Shown one piece after another: positions 13,190-23,476 of a stretch of 64,000 bases of DNA. This DNA is from Colius striatus. Lineage: Eukaryota > Chordata > Aves > Coliiformes > Coliidae. The stretch's first letter is position 1, and each line of letters starts with the position of its first letter. The stretch covers positions 25,217,001 to 25,281,000 of the forward strand of contig NC_084766.1 of assembly GCF_028858725.1 (NCBI RefSeq). The letters are read 5' to 3'. The notes beneath the pieces were generated by a model that made no database searches, was not told where the DNA came from, and saw only the letters and a list, made by a program, of their open reading frames with translations. Made by a program: the position numbers and the translations under genes.

Positions 13190-13480
13190 GAGCCAGGCTG
13201 GGGGGTGCAGGCAGCGGGACGCTGGTGGGGGGTGCAGGCAGGGGGGGGATGGTGGGAGAGTGCAGGCAGGGGGGGGATGGTGGGAGAGTGCAGGCTGGGG
13301 ATGCAGGTGAGGGTTGCAGGCAGAGGGATGATGGCGGGGGGGGTGCAGGCAGGGAGGTGCAGGTGGGGGGTGCAGGCAGGGAGGTGCAGGTAGGAGGTGC
13401 AGGCAGGGAGGTGCAGGTAGGAGGATAGGCTGGCGGTGGGGAGTGGGTGTGCAGGCAGGGGGATGCGGGGTCTCTGCTGC
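13190..13480. repeat. G-rich minisatellite (GTGCAGGCAGGG family)
   Basis: Imperfect tandem copies of a G-rich unit built on GGTGCAGGCAGG. The right half has a period of about 27 bp (TGCAGGCAGGGAGG followed by TGCAGGTAGGAGG). The left half holds two copies of a longer GGGGATGGTGGGAGAGTGCA unit. One strand carries many G runs of three or more, so it can form G-quadruplexes. The long open frames over it on both strands (PPAPPCLHPP type) are repeat artefacts. Confidence 0.9.
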
Positions 13481-13959
13481 CACCTCCAGGTCACTGCTGG
13501 CCTCGTCTCCATCTCTTTCTGACACTGTCCCAGTACCTGGGACCTGCAGATCTTGGGGCAGTGCGTGGCCGCCTCAGTCCTCCCCAACCTCCCCACACCC
13601 CAATATAAGCTTCTGCTTATAAGCCCACCCCGGGAAACCCCCATCACAACATAGCATCCCGAGGCGCCCGGGGACCCTCCTGGGGTGCAGGGACCCTTCT
13701 GCTCAACCTGTCCTGGGTACACAGGGCTGCACAGTCCTCCGAAGCCCAGGCTGGGTGCTCCAGAGGGTTTTGCCACCTCGCTGATACCATGCCCTGTCCC
13801 CTTTGCCACCTTCCCCTTCCCCAGCCCCCGGCAGCGCCAGCGAGGCTCCGACACAGCCAGGGAAGGTGACCCACCGCCAGCATCCCAGCACCCCCCTGCC
13901 ACGGGGGACAGGTGCTGGGGAGGGGGAGCCTGCCCACTCCCCCTGCAAGAGGCTGCCCG

Positions 13960-14150
13960 TTTCCAGGCGTCATTAAAGAGCAATTAGCTGGAAATTAAGC
14001 TGAGAACAAGTATTGATTAGCTCATTAAGGCTGGGGGAGCCGGCTGTGGCAGTAGGGATTGCTGCTGCTCGCCCTCATTATGGGCAAGGTTAAAGCTTGT
14101 GGTCGGGCAGCTCATTAAAAATATCAGGGCCCAATCGATGTCCCCAGCCC
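13960..14150. promoter_or_regulatory. Candidate enhancer: cluster of TAAT homeodomain cores
   Basis: In about 190 bp there are repeated TAAT/ATTA cores: CATTAAAGAGCAATTAGC, AAATTAAGC, TTGATTAGCTCATTAAGG, CTCATTATGG and CTCATTAAAAATATC, followed by CAATCGAT. The block stands out as AT-rich in a GC-rich interval and has no coding potential. This looks like conserved developmental regulatory DNA. The assignment is inferred from composition and motifs only. Confidence 0.4.
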
Positions 14151-14834
14151 AGCACCTCCAGCACCCCTGGGGACACCCAGCCACTGCTTTCTGAGGGCTG
14201 GCCTGTGACCTCTGGGATGAGCCAGCTCGGGAAGCAACTGAGCATCCTTGCAGCGGTGTCACATATGGGCTTGTGGAGCCTTCAAAAACTTTCCATGCAG
14301 GGGGTCTTCTTTCTCTTCTCCTCAACCAGGGGACCCATGGGGACAGCCACCCCTTAGCCCAGCTCAACAGCCAAGTCTGTGGGCTCTTGGAGGGGGCTAT
14401 CAGCTCCAGGAGAAGACAGTCAGAGTGGCTGGTTTGCCAGGTGCCACCCCAGACCTCCTCCCCATCAGAGCTGAGTTTGTTAGGTCTCAGCCTCACAGGG
14501 CCAGCCTGTTCAAAGAGCAAAGGCGATCTCAGGAATGGGATGAAAGTAGCTGGGGACATGGAGACAAGTGAAAGACATCTGAGGGAGCTTTGTGTGGCTG
14601 AGTGCTCCTGTGCCACCCTGCCCTGCACCCCAGCCCCACAGCTCTCGGGGCTCTCTGAGTGAGCCAAGGCCTTTGCCTGGCTATCCATCCTGACTCAGGC
14701 ACCTGTACCCTCTGCTGTCCCTCCCATCCCCATCTCCACCTTTCATGGCCACCGGCAGCTCAGGGCCAGTTTCTAGCACAGAGGATGTCCCCACACACAG
14801 GCTGGTGGTGCAGGGAGGGGGTGGGGTGTAGGTG

Positions 14835-15115
14835 TCATCATTATTTTTGTTTTCTTTGCACTGCCCTGGAAATATATTGTATTCTCAGCTAATCCCCTTC
14901 AATTACACCACAATAAAACACATAATAAAAACGTAATTCATTTTTCCCAAGCACTCCATCTCCCTGTGTCTTGGCAAGCTATTAAAAATTTGTCTTCATT
15001 TTTCTGGCAAGAGCCTTGTACCTTTTCATCTTTAATTTATGAGAGCAGAATAGCTACTGACAAGCCCTTATTGCACGGCGAGGGGCTGCATTATTTATAA
15101 GCCGCCAATGGCTGG
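14835..15115. promoter_or_regulatory. AT-rich candidate conserved noncoding element
   Basis: About 280 bp that is abruptly AT-rich relative to both flanks, nonrepetitive, and without CR1 similarity or an open frame. It contains ATTACACC, ACGTAATTCA, CTATTAAAAATTTG, TTTAATTTATGAG and GCATTATTTATAAG. Such islands in GC-rich avian DNA near developmental genes are often deeply conserved enhancers. That reading is an inference; I cannot test conservation here. Confidence 0.35.
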
Positions 15116-15901
15116 CTCAGGGGAGATATTTGCAATATGCCAGGGCCGGCAGGAGGGGGATGGACCCCCAGTGTGCCTGTCCCAATCCTGAGCGGGTGCT
15201 GGGTGCAGCAGCAACCTCTGCCTGCCAGGGAAGCTCTGACACGACGTAGCCCTGGGCTACTGGGCCCTTTTGCTGCCTTTGGCTCTCCCTGCTGCTTCCC
15301 GGCTCAGCTAGGGGGGCTCTGCAGAGCTCGGGTGCCTCCATCCCTCCTCTCCTTGCCGGGACATCGCTGGCTCCCCCTGCCCGCCCTGCGCTGGGGTGCC
15401 GGGGCCGCTGCCCGCAGCCTCGCCACTGCAGCATCGAGCACAGACAGTGCGGTAAAAATTTCCTCCCTGGAGAAGCAGATGCGGGCCCAGGGCCGGGACT
15501 GAAGCGGAGCGTGCTGTGAGCGGGCTGCCAGACGGGGTGGGAGCGTGGGCAGAGCCGGGGGGGCACGGACACGCTCCGCTCTCTCCGAAGCGGGAGCATC
15601 CAGGGCAGCGGCTTAGCAGCAGCCCTCTGCGCAGCGGCGAGCTGCAAAGCCGCCCGTGCTAAAAAAAGCCCTCCCGGCAGCTGGATCAGCTTAACCCCAG
15701 GCCGAGCCAGCCGGCACCGCTGCAAAGCAAAATGGAACGGGCAGCACAGCTCCGCCCCGGCGGGGGGGACACAGGGGCACCCCGGCAGCCGATCTGCGCG
15801 TCGCTCCTGCTCCCATCCCCACCCCGACGGCAGCTCCTTCGCGCCAGGCACGAACTGGAAAGCAACGTGCTCTGCTTTTGGTTTCGTATAAACACCTTGC
15901 C

Positions 15902-15907
15902 TTTATT
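15902..15907 (-). terminator. SFXN3: Likely SFXN3 polyadenylation signal
   Basis: AATAAA on the minus strand, in the context AGATAATAAAGGCAAGG. It lies 852 nt past the SFXN3 stop codon, and an AT-rich 3' UTR-like stretch precedes it on the transcript. It is the first canonical signal I noticed downstream of the gene. Confidence 0.55.
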
Positions 15908-16758
15908 ATCTGGTATATAGAGGCACATTTGTATGTATAACAAAAAGAACTAAAGGAAACCACGGTGCACTTAAAGCTATTTGAGAAGGTCCACCTGAAA
16001 GCAAGCACTCCAGGAGGGGGTAGAGACCCCTCGGGGGGGAGCCCAGCCCTGACCTGAGATGGCATCAAAATGAGAATAAAGGGAGGGACTCTCTGCTGGG
16101 ATGAAAACGTGCCGTTTGCTCCGGGGGTGGAAGGAGCAGAAAGTCAGATTAAAAGCCCAGAGGAGAGCAGAGGGTGACCTTGGAGCGCATGTTCAGGCTG
16201 GGACAGCCTCGCTGGTTTTGAGCCACTGTGTGCACTTGGTATTTCTCACCCATGGCTATTTTGGGTACAGGGAAGTTCTCTTCTCCCACAGCTGCTCTGC
16301 CATCCCCAGGCATCAGCTGCTGAACCACTGGGGAATGTGGGAGGGTGCCTGTGGAGGGGTCCAACCCTCCAACACCATGATTGTCTTCTGCCTCTTAAAG
16401 CTGGGGAGCACCATTTTCTTCCCCATCCCATATCCCCACTCACAAACTCCGGTGCCACTGCCCACCCTTTCCCCCCTCTGCACTGCACACAGCTATGGGG
16501 ACACGCAGGGTGAGCACAGGAGAAACACACCGGGGTGCCCATGAGGGGGTCCCCAAGCGGGGCTGAGCCCAGGGACAGGGATGGGATGTGGGATGGGCTG
16601 CAGGCACCTCAGGGAGCAGGACTGAGCGCCTGGGACCTACAGACACGTGGTGGCCAAGGGGAAGCGGCGGCAGCCCTGCGGGGCTCTGAGGCGCAAGCTC
16701 AGCGACGCAGCGGCCCAGTGACGTGCGGCTCGGCCGCCCCGGCTGCCCTGGGACCCGC

Positions 16759-19700
16759 TCAGAGCCCTTTGTTGAAGTAGACAGTCTCCAGCTGTGGGTC
16801 TTTCTCCCGGATCCGAGCTTGTACTTCAGGCTCCAGGCGGCTCACAGGCATCGAGCTGCCAAGAGGACATAGGATCATACAATCATTACAGCTGGAAAGG
16901 ACCTTTAAGCTCATAGAGTCCAACCCCTCCCCTCACCCTGCCAAGCCCAGCACTAACCCATGGCCCTCAGCACCTCAGCTACCCGTCTTCTAAATATCAA
17001 AATCTCCATATGGTGACTCCACCACCTCCCTGGGCAGCCTATGCCAGTGTCTGACAACCCTCTCAGTGAAAAAGTTCTTCCTAATCTTCAATCTAAACCT
17101 CCTCTGGCACAACTTGGGCCCATTTCTTCATGTCCTGGAGAGAAGAGACTGATCCCCACTTCACTACAATCTCCTTTCACTGAGTTTCAGAGAGTGATCA
17201 TGTCTGCTCTCAGCCTCCTCATCTCTAGGCTAAACACCCCTTCAGCTGCTCCCCATCAAGACTTGTTCTCCAGCTTCATTGCCCATCTCTGGACACACTC
17301 CAGCACCTCCATGTCCTTCTTGTAGTGAGAGACCTAGAACTGGACAAAGTATTTGAGGTGCAGCCTCACCAGCACCAACATCAGGGGGACAATCACTTTC
17401 TTGCTTAGATGCAGGGGAGCCCCAGTTTGGGAAACCACCCGCTGCCACCCCTTCCCCACCTGCACCCCACCTTTAGGGCTGCACAGCAGCCTGTGTGTGC
17501 ACTCCTAGTTTCAAGCCTCTGAGCGCTCAAAGAAGTGTAAATATCTCTTGGGGGTCAGAGGGCACAAGGAGCCCAGGCATGTGCTGCCTGCCCCATGCCC
17601 TGCCCCATAGGCATGGTGCCTGTCCTTACCTTTTCTGTGGGAAGAGTGCACAGCACAGAGGGGTGGCAAACACCAAGCTGCAGGGAAAGACACAGAGAAG
17701 AGAAGCTGGGCTGCATAAACCACCTGCCCACTCGAGGCCTCGACCCCAGAGCAGCAAGGAGGCAGCCCAGGGCCACACCAGCTGCTCAGCTGGGAAAGGG
17801 GCAGGGAGATGCTCTCTCCAAGCTCCCCAGCCCACGTTTGGCTCCTGAAATGGGGCAAAGCCTGTCCCAGTCAGCGTAGGGGGAACAGCAATGCTGAGCA
17901 GGAGCCTGTGGCAGGCTGGAGAGATGTCAAGATAAGGGAAAAAAGGTCCTGGTCCCAGGAGTCCATATCCCATCCCATCTGCCTGGGAGGACACCAGCCT
18001 GGCCGAGCTCTAGCATCCCACCAAAGAGTTCTGGGGCAGCTCTTGCCTCCCCTGGCAAGCAAACCCTCAGCAGCAGTGCCCCTGTACCCAGACTTGGTCT
18101 ATGCCTGGGGTGGCAATGCCCTTGGGCGTGGGGTGACTTACCAGAGTCCCACGAGGCCGACCTGCAGGGGAGCATTCAGGTACGGGTAGCGCTGCCAGGC
18201 ACAGGGAGAGGCTGCGTGTCAGTGGGGCGAGCAGGAAGGGGAAATGGCTGTTCCGCAGCAGGGTGCCAGCCTAGTGACAAGCCAAAGGGCTGTCCCACTG
18301 CCCACCCTCCCGTCCCAGGAACAGCGGTACCTTCAGGAAAGCTCTCTTCTCCAGCATGTTCATGATCACCGGAGGGATGGCTGGGGCAGAGGGGAAGGAC
18401 ATGAGTTCCTGGTGGTCCCAGCCCCCTGCCAGCCATAGGACCCCATCCCATGCTGCCAGGGATTGGCTGCAGCCCCCAGGTGCGGATGGAGGAGGGGACA
18501 CTCACCCATGGCAGGAGCTGCCATGCCGATGCGGGACACCACCACCTGGAAAATGGCCTTTTGGGCTGCAGCTGTGGACTCACCCAGGCGGTTCCCATTC
18601 TCATCCGTGATGGGGACCCCCAGCTTGAGCTCTCTGCAGGGACAGTGGGGGTGAGGGACCCTCAGGGCACATGAGTGGAGGGAGCAAGAGATAGGGCAGG
18701 GACACAGGACAGGGGTATCTCCAAGGGAGGTTGGCATCTGCCTGTATTCCCCATTCACTGCCTGCATAATAAGTCGTGTGGGGTGGGGTGTCAGCTGGAC
18801 CCACATTCACACTTTGGGGATCTTCAACAGGGCTGGATGATGATGGGGAGTTCACAGCCAGCTTAACCCCTGGGATACGACTGTGTGCTCATACTCCCAA
18901 AACAACCCCCTCACACTAACGGATGCCAGCAAGGCCAGGAAGTTCCCTGCATTCCCTGCAAGGCCAGGGCACTGCTCCCCATGTATCCCAGCAGTGCCTG
19001 GAGCAGCTCAAGGTGAGACCAAGCACCCCGAGCCAGCCCAAGCACCCCGAGCCAGCCCAGGGGCTCACCTCTGCCTCATCAGTGGGATGTTGATGCAGTT
19101 GGCAGCAGCCACAGCCGCGAAAGGCACATACCGGCCGATGATGGCTGGCAGGTGCTGGGGAGGCAAGTAGGGAGCACATCACACAGAGGCTCTCACGGCA
19201 GAGATGGCTGTCCCCAGGTCTGCCACCACCCCCCTGCAAGAGCCTGGGGTGTCCCAGCCCCACCGGGGTAAGCTATTCCCTTCTCCCCTCCAACTCCCAG
19301 CCTGTGAAAGCTGTACACCCAGGGGAGGCTCCTATATCCCCTCCCAGCCCTGGAGGAAGGACAAAGGGTGGAAGAAACCTGGATAGATCCAGCTGGGGAC
19401 AGAGCAGGGCTGGAGGGAGAGGCCATCTCTAGAGCCATTCCTGGGGAGAGGGGCTGCCTTGGGTAGGTGCACCCAGGAAACCCCTTTCCTCCCATTTTCT
19501 CCCCTGCCCAGGTGATGAAGTGAATCCCTTGCTTGGGGAAGACCCCACAGGGAGTGTCCAGGTGCCCCAGCCAGTGATGGCCAAGGGCCACCTTACCTTG
19601 GTGAGAGATTTGAGCCCCAGCGCTGTGACAACTGCTCCTGTGGTCGCACTCACATAGGCTGTCCCCAGCTGGCTGCAAGAGCGGGAGGAGGTGACACCAA

Positions 19701-20683
19701 TGAGCCCCATTGCGGGCCCCTCCCCAAAGGAGGGGACAGCACGCCCTTCAACAGCATCACTTGAGTTCCTCTCACACTTCTCCTACGACCCTGGTGTCCA
19801 TCTCTGGCGGTGCCAGGTCCCCATTGTCCCATCTCACAGCCCCCTCTGCTATTCAATAAGCTATTCAAGACACCTCACTAGTATTTTGGGGTGCCCCGAG
19901 GGCATGAGGATGCTCACGTGGGGGTGATGGGTGCGTCCCCGCTGCGGTTGGTGTAGTTGACAACAGCATTGAAGGACTGATTGACCCACTGCCAGAACAG
20001 CACGGCCGGCGTGGTCCTATCAAAAAGAGAAGGGTGCTGGTGGCACTGGGAGATGCCACCCACGCTCCTGCAGCATGAGTGCCTTGTGGGGTATGGGCAT
20101 CAACCCCCAGGGTACCCTCCTGGTAAGGAGGGGATGGATACCTGTAGAAGGTCAACATGCAGCCGGTGATGGTCATGTTCATGGGGACCTGGGCAGACAT
20201 GCGCCCTATGAGCAGCATCTTCTCGCCCGTGTCGGGGTGGAAAGCCGAGTCGTAGATGTATTTGGCCCGCCAAAGCTGGTCCTCTGTCAGCCCTGGGGGC
20301 ACCGTGCCTGCCCTGCCAGGTAAAGGTAGCAACCCATTGGGAGACCCTCTGCCAGGAGCCATACCCCACCTGATTCCCCCACCCCACGTGGGGAGATGCC
20401 TTAGGGACCAGCCAGACAATTTGGGAGCAGGGTCCAGCCCTGCTCTCAGTTCCCACCCCCAGCCCCGAGGCCGTATCCTGCCCGGGTGCAGTGCTGGGGG
20501 AACACGCCTCCCTCGGTACCTGTAGTCCTCCACCACCCGGCGAGCCTCCTCCAGCGTGGCCCCCGACAGCAGCAGGTTTCGGGGGTCAGTCACCATGAAG
20601 AAGTGCTTGGCCCGGCCCTGGAAGGTGCTCTGGTCCCAGCGCGGCTCCCGGAGGTTGATGGTGGCAGGGAGGGATGGTGGCAT
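16759..20683 (-). CDS. SFXN3: SFXN3, sideroflexin 3 (mitochondrial serine carrier family)
   Basis: Ten coding exons: 20683-20520, 20312-20142, 20016-19918, 19672-19597, 19154-19069, 18633-18506, 18380-18331, 18191-18142, 17677-17630 and 16855-16759. They join in frame to 322 residues, close to the human protein. Family landmarks include EPRWDQSTF and [10 protein letters not shown] near the N-terminus, HPDTGEK, the [15 protein letters not shown] helix, [22 protein letters not shown], the [11 protein letters not shown] segment, and the C-terminal YFNKGL. Sideroflexins are multi-pass inner-membrane proteins; SFXN1 and SFXN3 import serine for one-carbon metabolism. The ATG is three nucleotides inside the exon, after a CCCCAG acceptor at 20687-20689, so a noncoding first exon is required. 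The orthologue is chosen over other sideroflexins mainly by synteny with KAZALD1 and PDZD7. Confidence 0.95.
16868..17405 (-). mobile_element. CR1 LINE fragment in the last SFXN3 intron
   Basis: About 540 bp of the CR1 3' region on the minus strand, in the same sense as SFXN3. The 3' tail (ATTGTATG ATCCTATG read on the minus strand) is at 16868-16885. Next comes the conserved GGTTGGACTCTATGAGCTT block, and the older 5' part ends near 17405. It is 5'-truncated with no intact ORF. The tail ends about 10 nt before the acceptor AG of the final SFXN3 exon (see findings). Confidence 0.92.
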
Positions 20684-20686
20684 CTT
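20684..20686 (-). other. SFXN3: SFXN3 leader remnant and acceptor before start codon
   Basis: The acceptor CAG occupies 20689-20687. Only AAG separates it from the ATG at 20683, so nearly the whole 5' UTR is in an upstream exon. Confidence 0.7.
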
Positions 20687-20979
20687 CTGGGGTGCGGGGC
20701 CAGGGCAGGGATGGTTACGTTGTGCCTTATAGTGGCCCCCTCCCGCTCTACATCCTGTCTGGGCCAGCTCTGGGGCTCTCCCAGCCGGGGGGCATGAGTG
20801 TGGGATGGGGAGCCCCCTTGCAACAGAGCTGAGTGGGGATTCCCAAGCACACCCAGCAGATGGGGCAGCTCCCGGACGGGTGATTCCAGCACCGCACCTC
20901 CCTCACTCTGCAGTCCTTTAGCGGGGAGTCCCCCAAGCCAGCTGGCACCAGCCACCAGGAGGGGTGAGGGACCCTCCCA

Positions 20980-22680
20980 CACTCCACCAGTGCACCCCAG
21001 CCACGGGTGATGGGACAGGGACCCGCCACCACGGGGCTAGAGCTGCTGGGGGGAGTCGAGGAGGGGCCCGGGATAGAGGAATATCCCCACCCGGGGACGC
21101 ACCGAAACGCACCGCCCGAACCCTTTTCTACTCCCTCCCTTCCCCGCGGGATGCGCGGCTCTGCTGCCCGACCCCCTCCTTCCACCGAGCATCCCTCCCC
21201 CCACGCGTGACCCCCCCGACTCCAACCATAACGACCCGGACCAGGGTCGCACTCACGGCTTCCCGGGCTGTCACTGCCGTGCCCGCGCCGCCGCCGCCCC
21301 GCTCCCGCCCGACGCGCTGACGTGAGGGCTCGTCACGGGGGGGCGGCCCCACGGGCAGGCGGGGGGGGGTGTTGTAGGGCGGGGGGAGCCGTGCGGCGCC
21401 GCGCGAGGGGCGGCGGGGGCCACGCGGGACCGGGACGGCTGCGGGGGGCGGGGGGCGCGGTACGTGACAAGCCGCACGAGGCCGCCGCCGCCGCCCCCCG
21501 CCCCGGCGCGGATCGCGGGGTCGCGCGGGGGGTGGGGGGGGGGGCGGGGAAGAGTACTCGCGGGTGGGCGGGCGCGCCCGCGCGTGTGCGTGCGCATCGG
21601 GTGCTCGCGCGGCGTTTTCACGTGGGTGCTCACGTGCGCGTGTCGGGGGCGCGCGAGGGCGTCCCCGCCCCGGCCGCGCGTTATCCGCGGGGGGCTCACG
21701 CGGGTGTGGGGGGGGGGTGCCCGCGCACGCACGCGCCGAGCGGGTGTTCGCGCGTGGCGCGGCGGCTGCCGGGCGGCGCGCGCGGGCCCACGCGAGCGCG
21801 TGGCCGTGAGCGGGGCCGCGCGCGCGTGCGCTGCGGCGGCGCTCCGTGGGTGTCCGTGGGTCTGCGCGCAGGCTGGCACGCGTGTGCGTGCGCAGGGGTA
21901 CAAACACGCATGCCGTGGACGTGCGGGTGCATGGGGTGCGTGTGCGTCTGGGTGCGTGTCCCCACGCCGGCCGTGCCCCCGCGCCCGGTGTCGGGGTACC
22001 CCGAGGGGGCTGCCCCAGGGTTCCGCGCGGATCTCGCCCCCGTGGGAGTGGGCCCTCCGCCCCGCCCCACTCCCCGCCCCCGCCGCCTGCTCCCCGCCCT
22101 CCCGCAGCCCCCCCGCCCGCCGCGCATCACCTGAAACCGCCGCGGTGTCGGGTTCGCGCTGGCGGCGCCGGGCCCCGTCGGGGGGTCACGGCCGGCCCAG
22201 GGCGGAGGCGATGCACCCCGCGGGGGAGGGGGACTCCGGCTCTCATCACCGGAGTGAGCGGGGGAACGCGAGACCCTCCCTCCGCCGGCAGTGCCTCAGT
22301 TTCCCCCGTGTGCCCCCGCGATGGTCCGCGCTGAGGGAGGGGCTCGGGGCGGGGGGGGGGAGGGGGCAGCACGTCCTTATCCCCTCGCAGCCCCGGAGCA
22401 GGACGCGCCCCCCCGAGCCCCTCCCCCCGCACACGGCCAGGGCTCCCCACGCCAGCTGCGAGGCCGGCCCTGGCCGCTCTTGACTGACAGCTCTCCTGCC
22501 CGATGGCGACGCCGGTCCCGCGGGGGCAGCCAATACTCGTGGGCGGGGGGGCGGGAGGCGGTGCTGCCCCCCTCGCCCCCCCCGGCTTCTCCATCCCCCC
22601 CGCGCTGTCAGGTGTCTCTTTCGCAGGTGGCACCATGGGGACAGGTGAGGAGGGCACGGGACCGGGGGGATAGACGGGGA
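20980..22680. promoter_or_regulatory. CpG island between SFXN3 and PDZD7; SFXN3 exon 1
   Basis: A dense CpG island that contains a minus-strand donor (GAAGCC then GTGAGTG) at 21257, which is the natural end of the noncoding SFXN3 exon 1. Its start is probably near 21300. The island continues another 1.3 kb towards PDZD7 and probably also serves that gene. The very long open frames on both strands here are products of GC composition. Confidence 0.65.
21550..21970. repeat. Alternating CG/TG/CA low-complexity tract
   Basis: About 420 bp dominated by alternating purine-pyrimidine steps, such as GCGCGTGTGCGTGCGC, CACGTGCGCGTG, GCACGCACGCGCC and GTGTGCGTGCGC. It is not a simple microsatellite: CG, TG and CA steps are mixed without a fixed period. 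It sits in the middle of the SFXN3/PDZD7 island. Such sequence readily adopts Z-DNA. Confidence 0.75.
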
Positions 22681-23048
22681 CAAGAGAGTCCCCTGCGCCT
22701 CTTCGGGGAAGGGGCACCGGCCGGCTGATGGTGGGGACGCGGGGGATAGGGGTGGCAGGGGGGATCACTGGCAGGCGCCGGGGACACTCGGTGTGATTCT
22801 GTGTCCCCCCCTGGCCGGGGACATCACTTATTTATTGAGGTCAGGCAGGGGCGAGCGGGGGACGAAGCGGGGAGGGGGGGCCGTGGTGGCGTCTCGCCCA
22901 CGCTTAGAAGAATTCCCGCGCGAACTGCCTCGGACCAGGGGGCTCGTCTGGCTGCGGGAGGATGGTGAGAGTCTCTCTGCCCCTCCTGGGGGTCAGGTCC
23001 TGCTCTCTGGCATAAAGCTGAGGTCCCCGAGTTCCCTCTCTGGCACCT

Positions 23049-23127
23049 TTCCGGACTTAACGCTGCCGGGCAAAGCCCCTTTGCACCGCGTGTTCCGGAT
23101 TTATGCTGCTAGGCAAAGCCCCTTTGC
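23049..23127. repeat. 43-44 bp diverged duplication carrying a palindromic core
   Basis: Two copies of a block running from CCGGA(C/T)TTA to GGCAAAGCCCCTTTGCA, starting at 23051 and 23095. Each contains the perfect inverted repeat GCAAAG-CCC-CTTTGC, at 23070-23084 and 23113-23127. The cores are intact while the flanks have drifted. It lies about 350 bp upstream of the PDZD7 start codon. Confidence 0.7.
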
Positions 23128-23476
23128 AGCCCAGCATCCTTGCCCCAGTGCGGGCAAACTGTGCCCGAGGCCACCCCCGTGGTGGTTCCTAGAAGCCCTG
23201 CAGCAGGGCTAAAGGACAGGAGGGAACAGGGCTGGAGAGAGGTCACAAAGCTGCTTGTCCCTGCAGGCTGTGCTACTGTGCCCCATCCTGCCAGTCCCCA
23301 GCGCCCACACCAGCCGGCCCCGCCATCGTACTGCTGAGAGGAAGCGGGTGCCCGAGCCCGGGCATGTGCTGCTGGACTATGCCATGTCCCCCCCCAGCCG
23401 GCGGGCAGCCCCAGCCCCGTGAGGACGCGGCCAGCCCCGAGCCGGACGCCGGGACGCCGGGGTGCCCAGCACCGCC

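Larger units (their letters stand above)
9991..15884. other. Noncoding interval between KAZALD1 and SFXN3
   Basis: No exons with matching splice sites or recognisable protein were found. The interval contains a short AT-rich palindromic site near 11.70 kb, a G-rich minisatellite (13.19-13.48 kb) and two AT-rich islands (13.96-14.15 kb and 14.83-15.12 kb), each described separately. The surrounding DNA is ordinary GC-rich avian intergenic sequence. Confidence 0.6.

Noticed and set aside
12959-13983. Pro-Cys-Leu-His repeat proteins over the minisatellite
   Set aside because: The peptide repeat is the direct translation of a noncoding G-rich minisatellite, seen in more than one frame.
18575-18592. 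Possible mini-intron GGGTGAGTCCACAG inside an SFXN3 exon
   Set aside because: The reading frame is continuous across it, and the residues ([25 protein letters not shown]) align with the family, so it is coding.
21128-22483. Long Arg/Ala/Pro/Gly frames on both strands of the CpG island
   Set aside because: Stop codons are rare at this GC content. The residues are low-complexity and no splice-consistent or conserved motif is present.
22635-22644. Upstream ATG (ATGGGGACAG followed by GTGAGG) as a PDZD7 start
   Set aside because: Splicing from it to plausible acceptors near 23270 or 23398 gives a stop codon or the wrong frame relative to the conserved MAQG start at 23477. It could at most be a leader exon.
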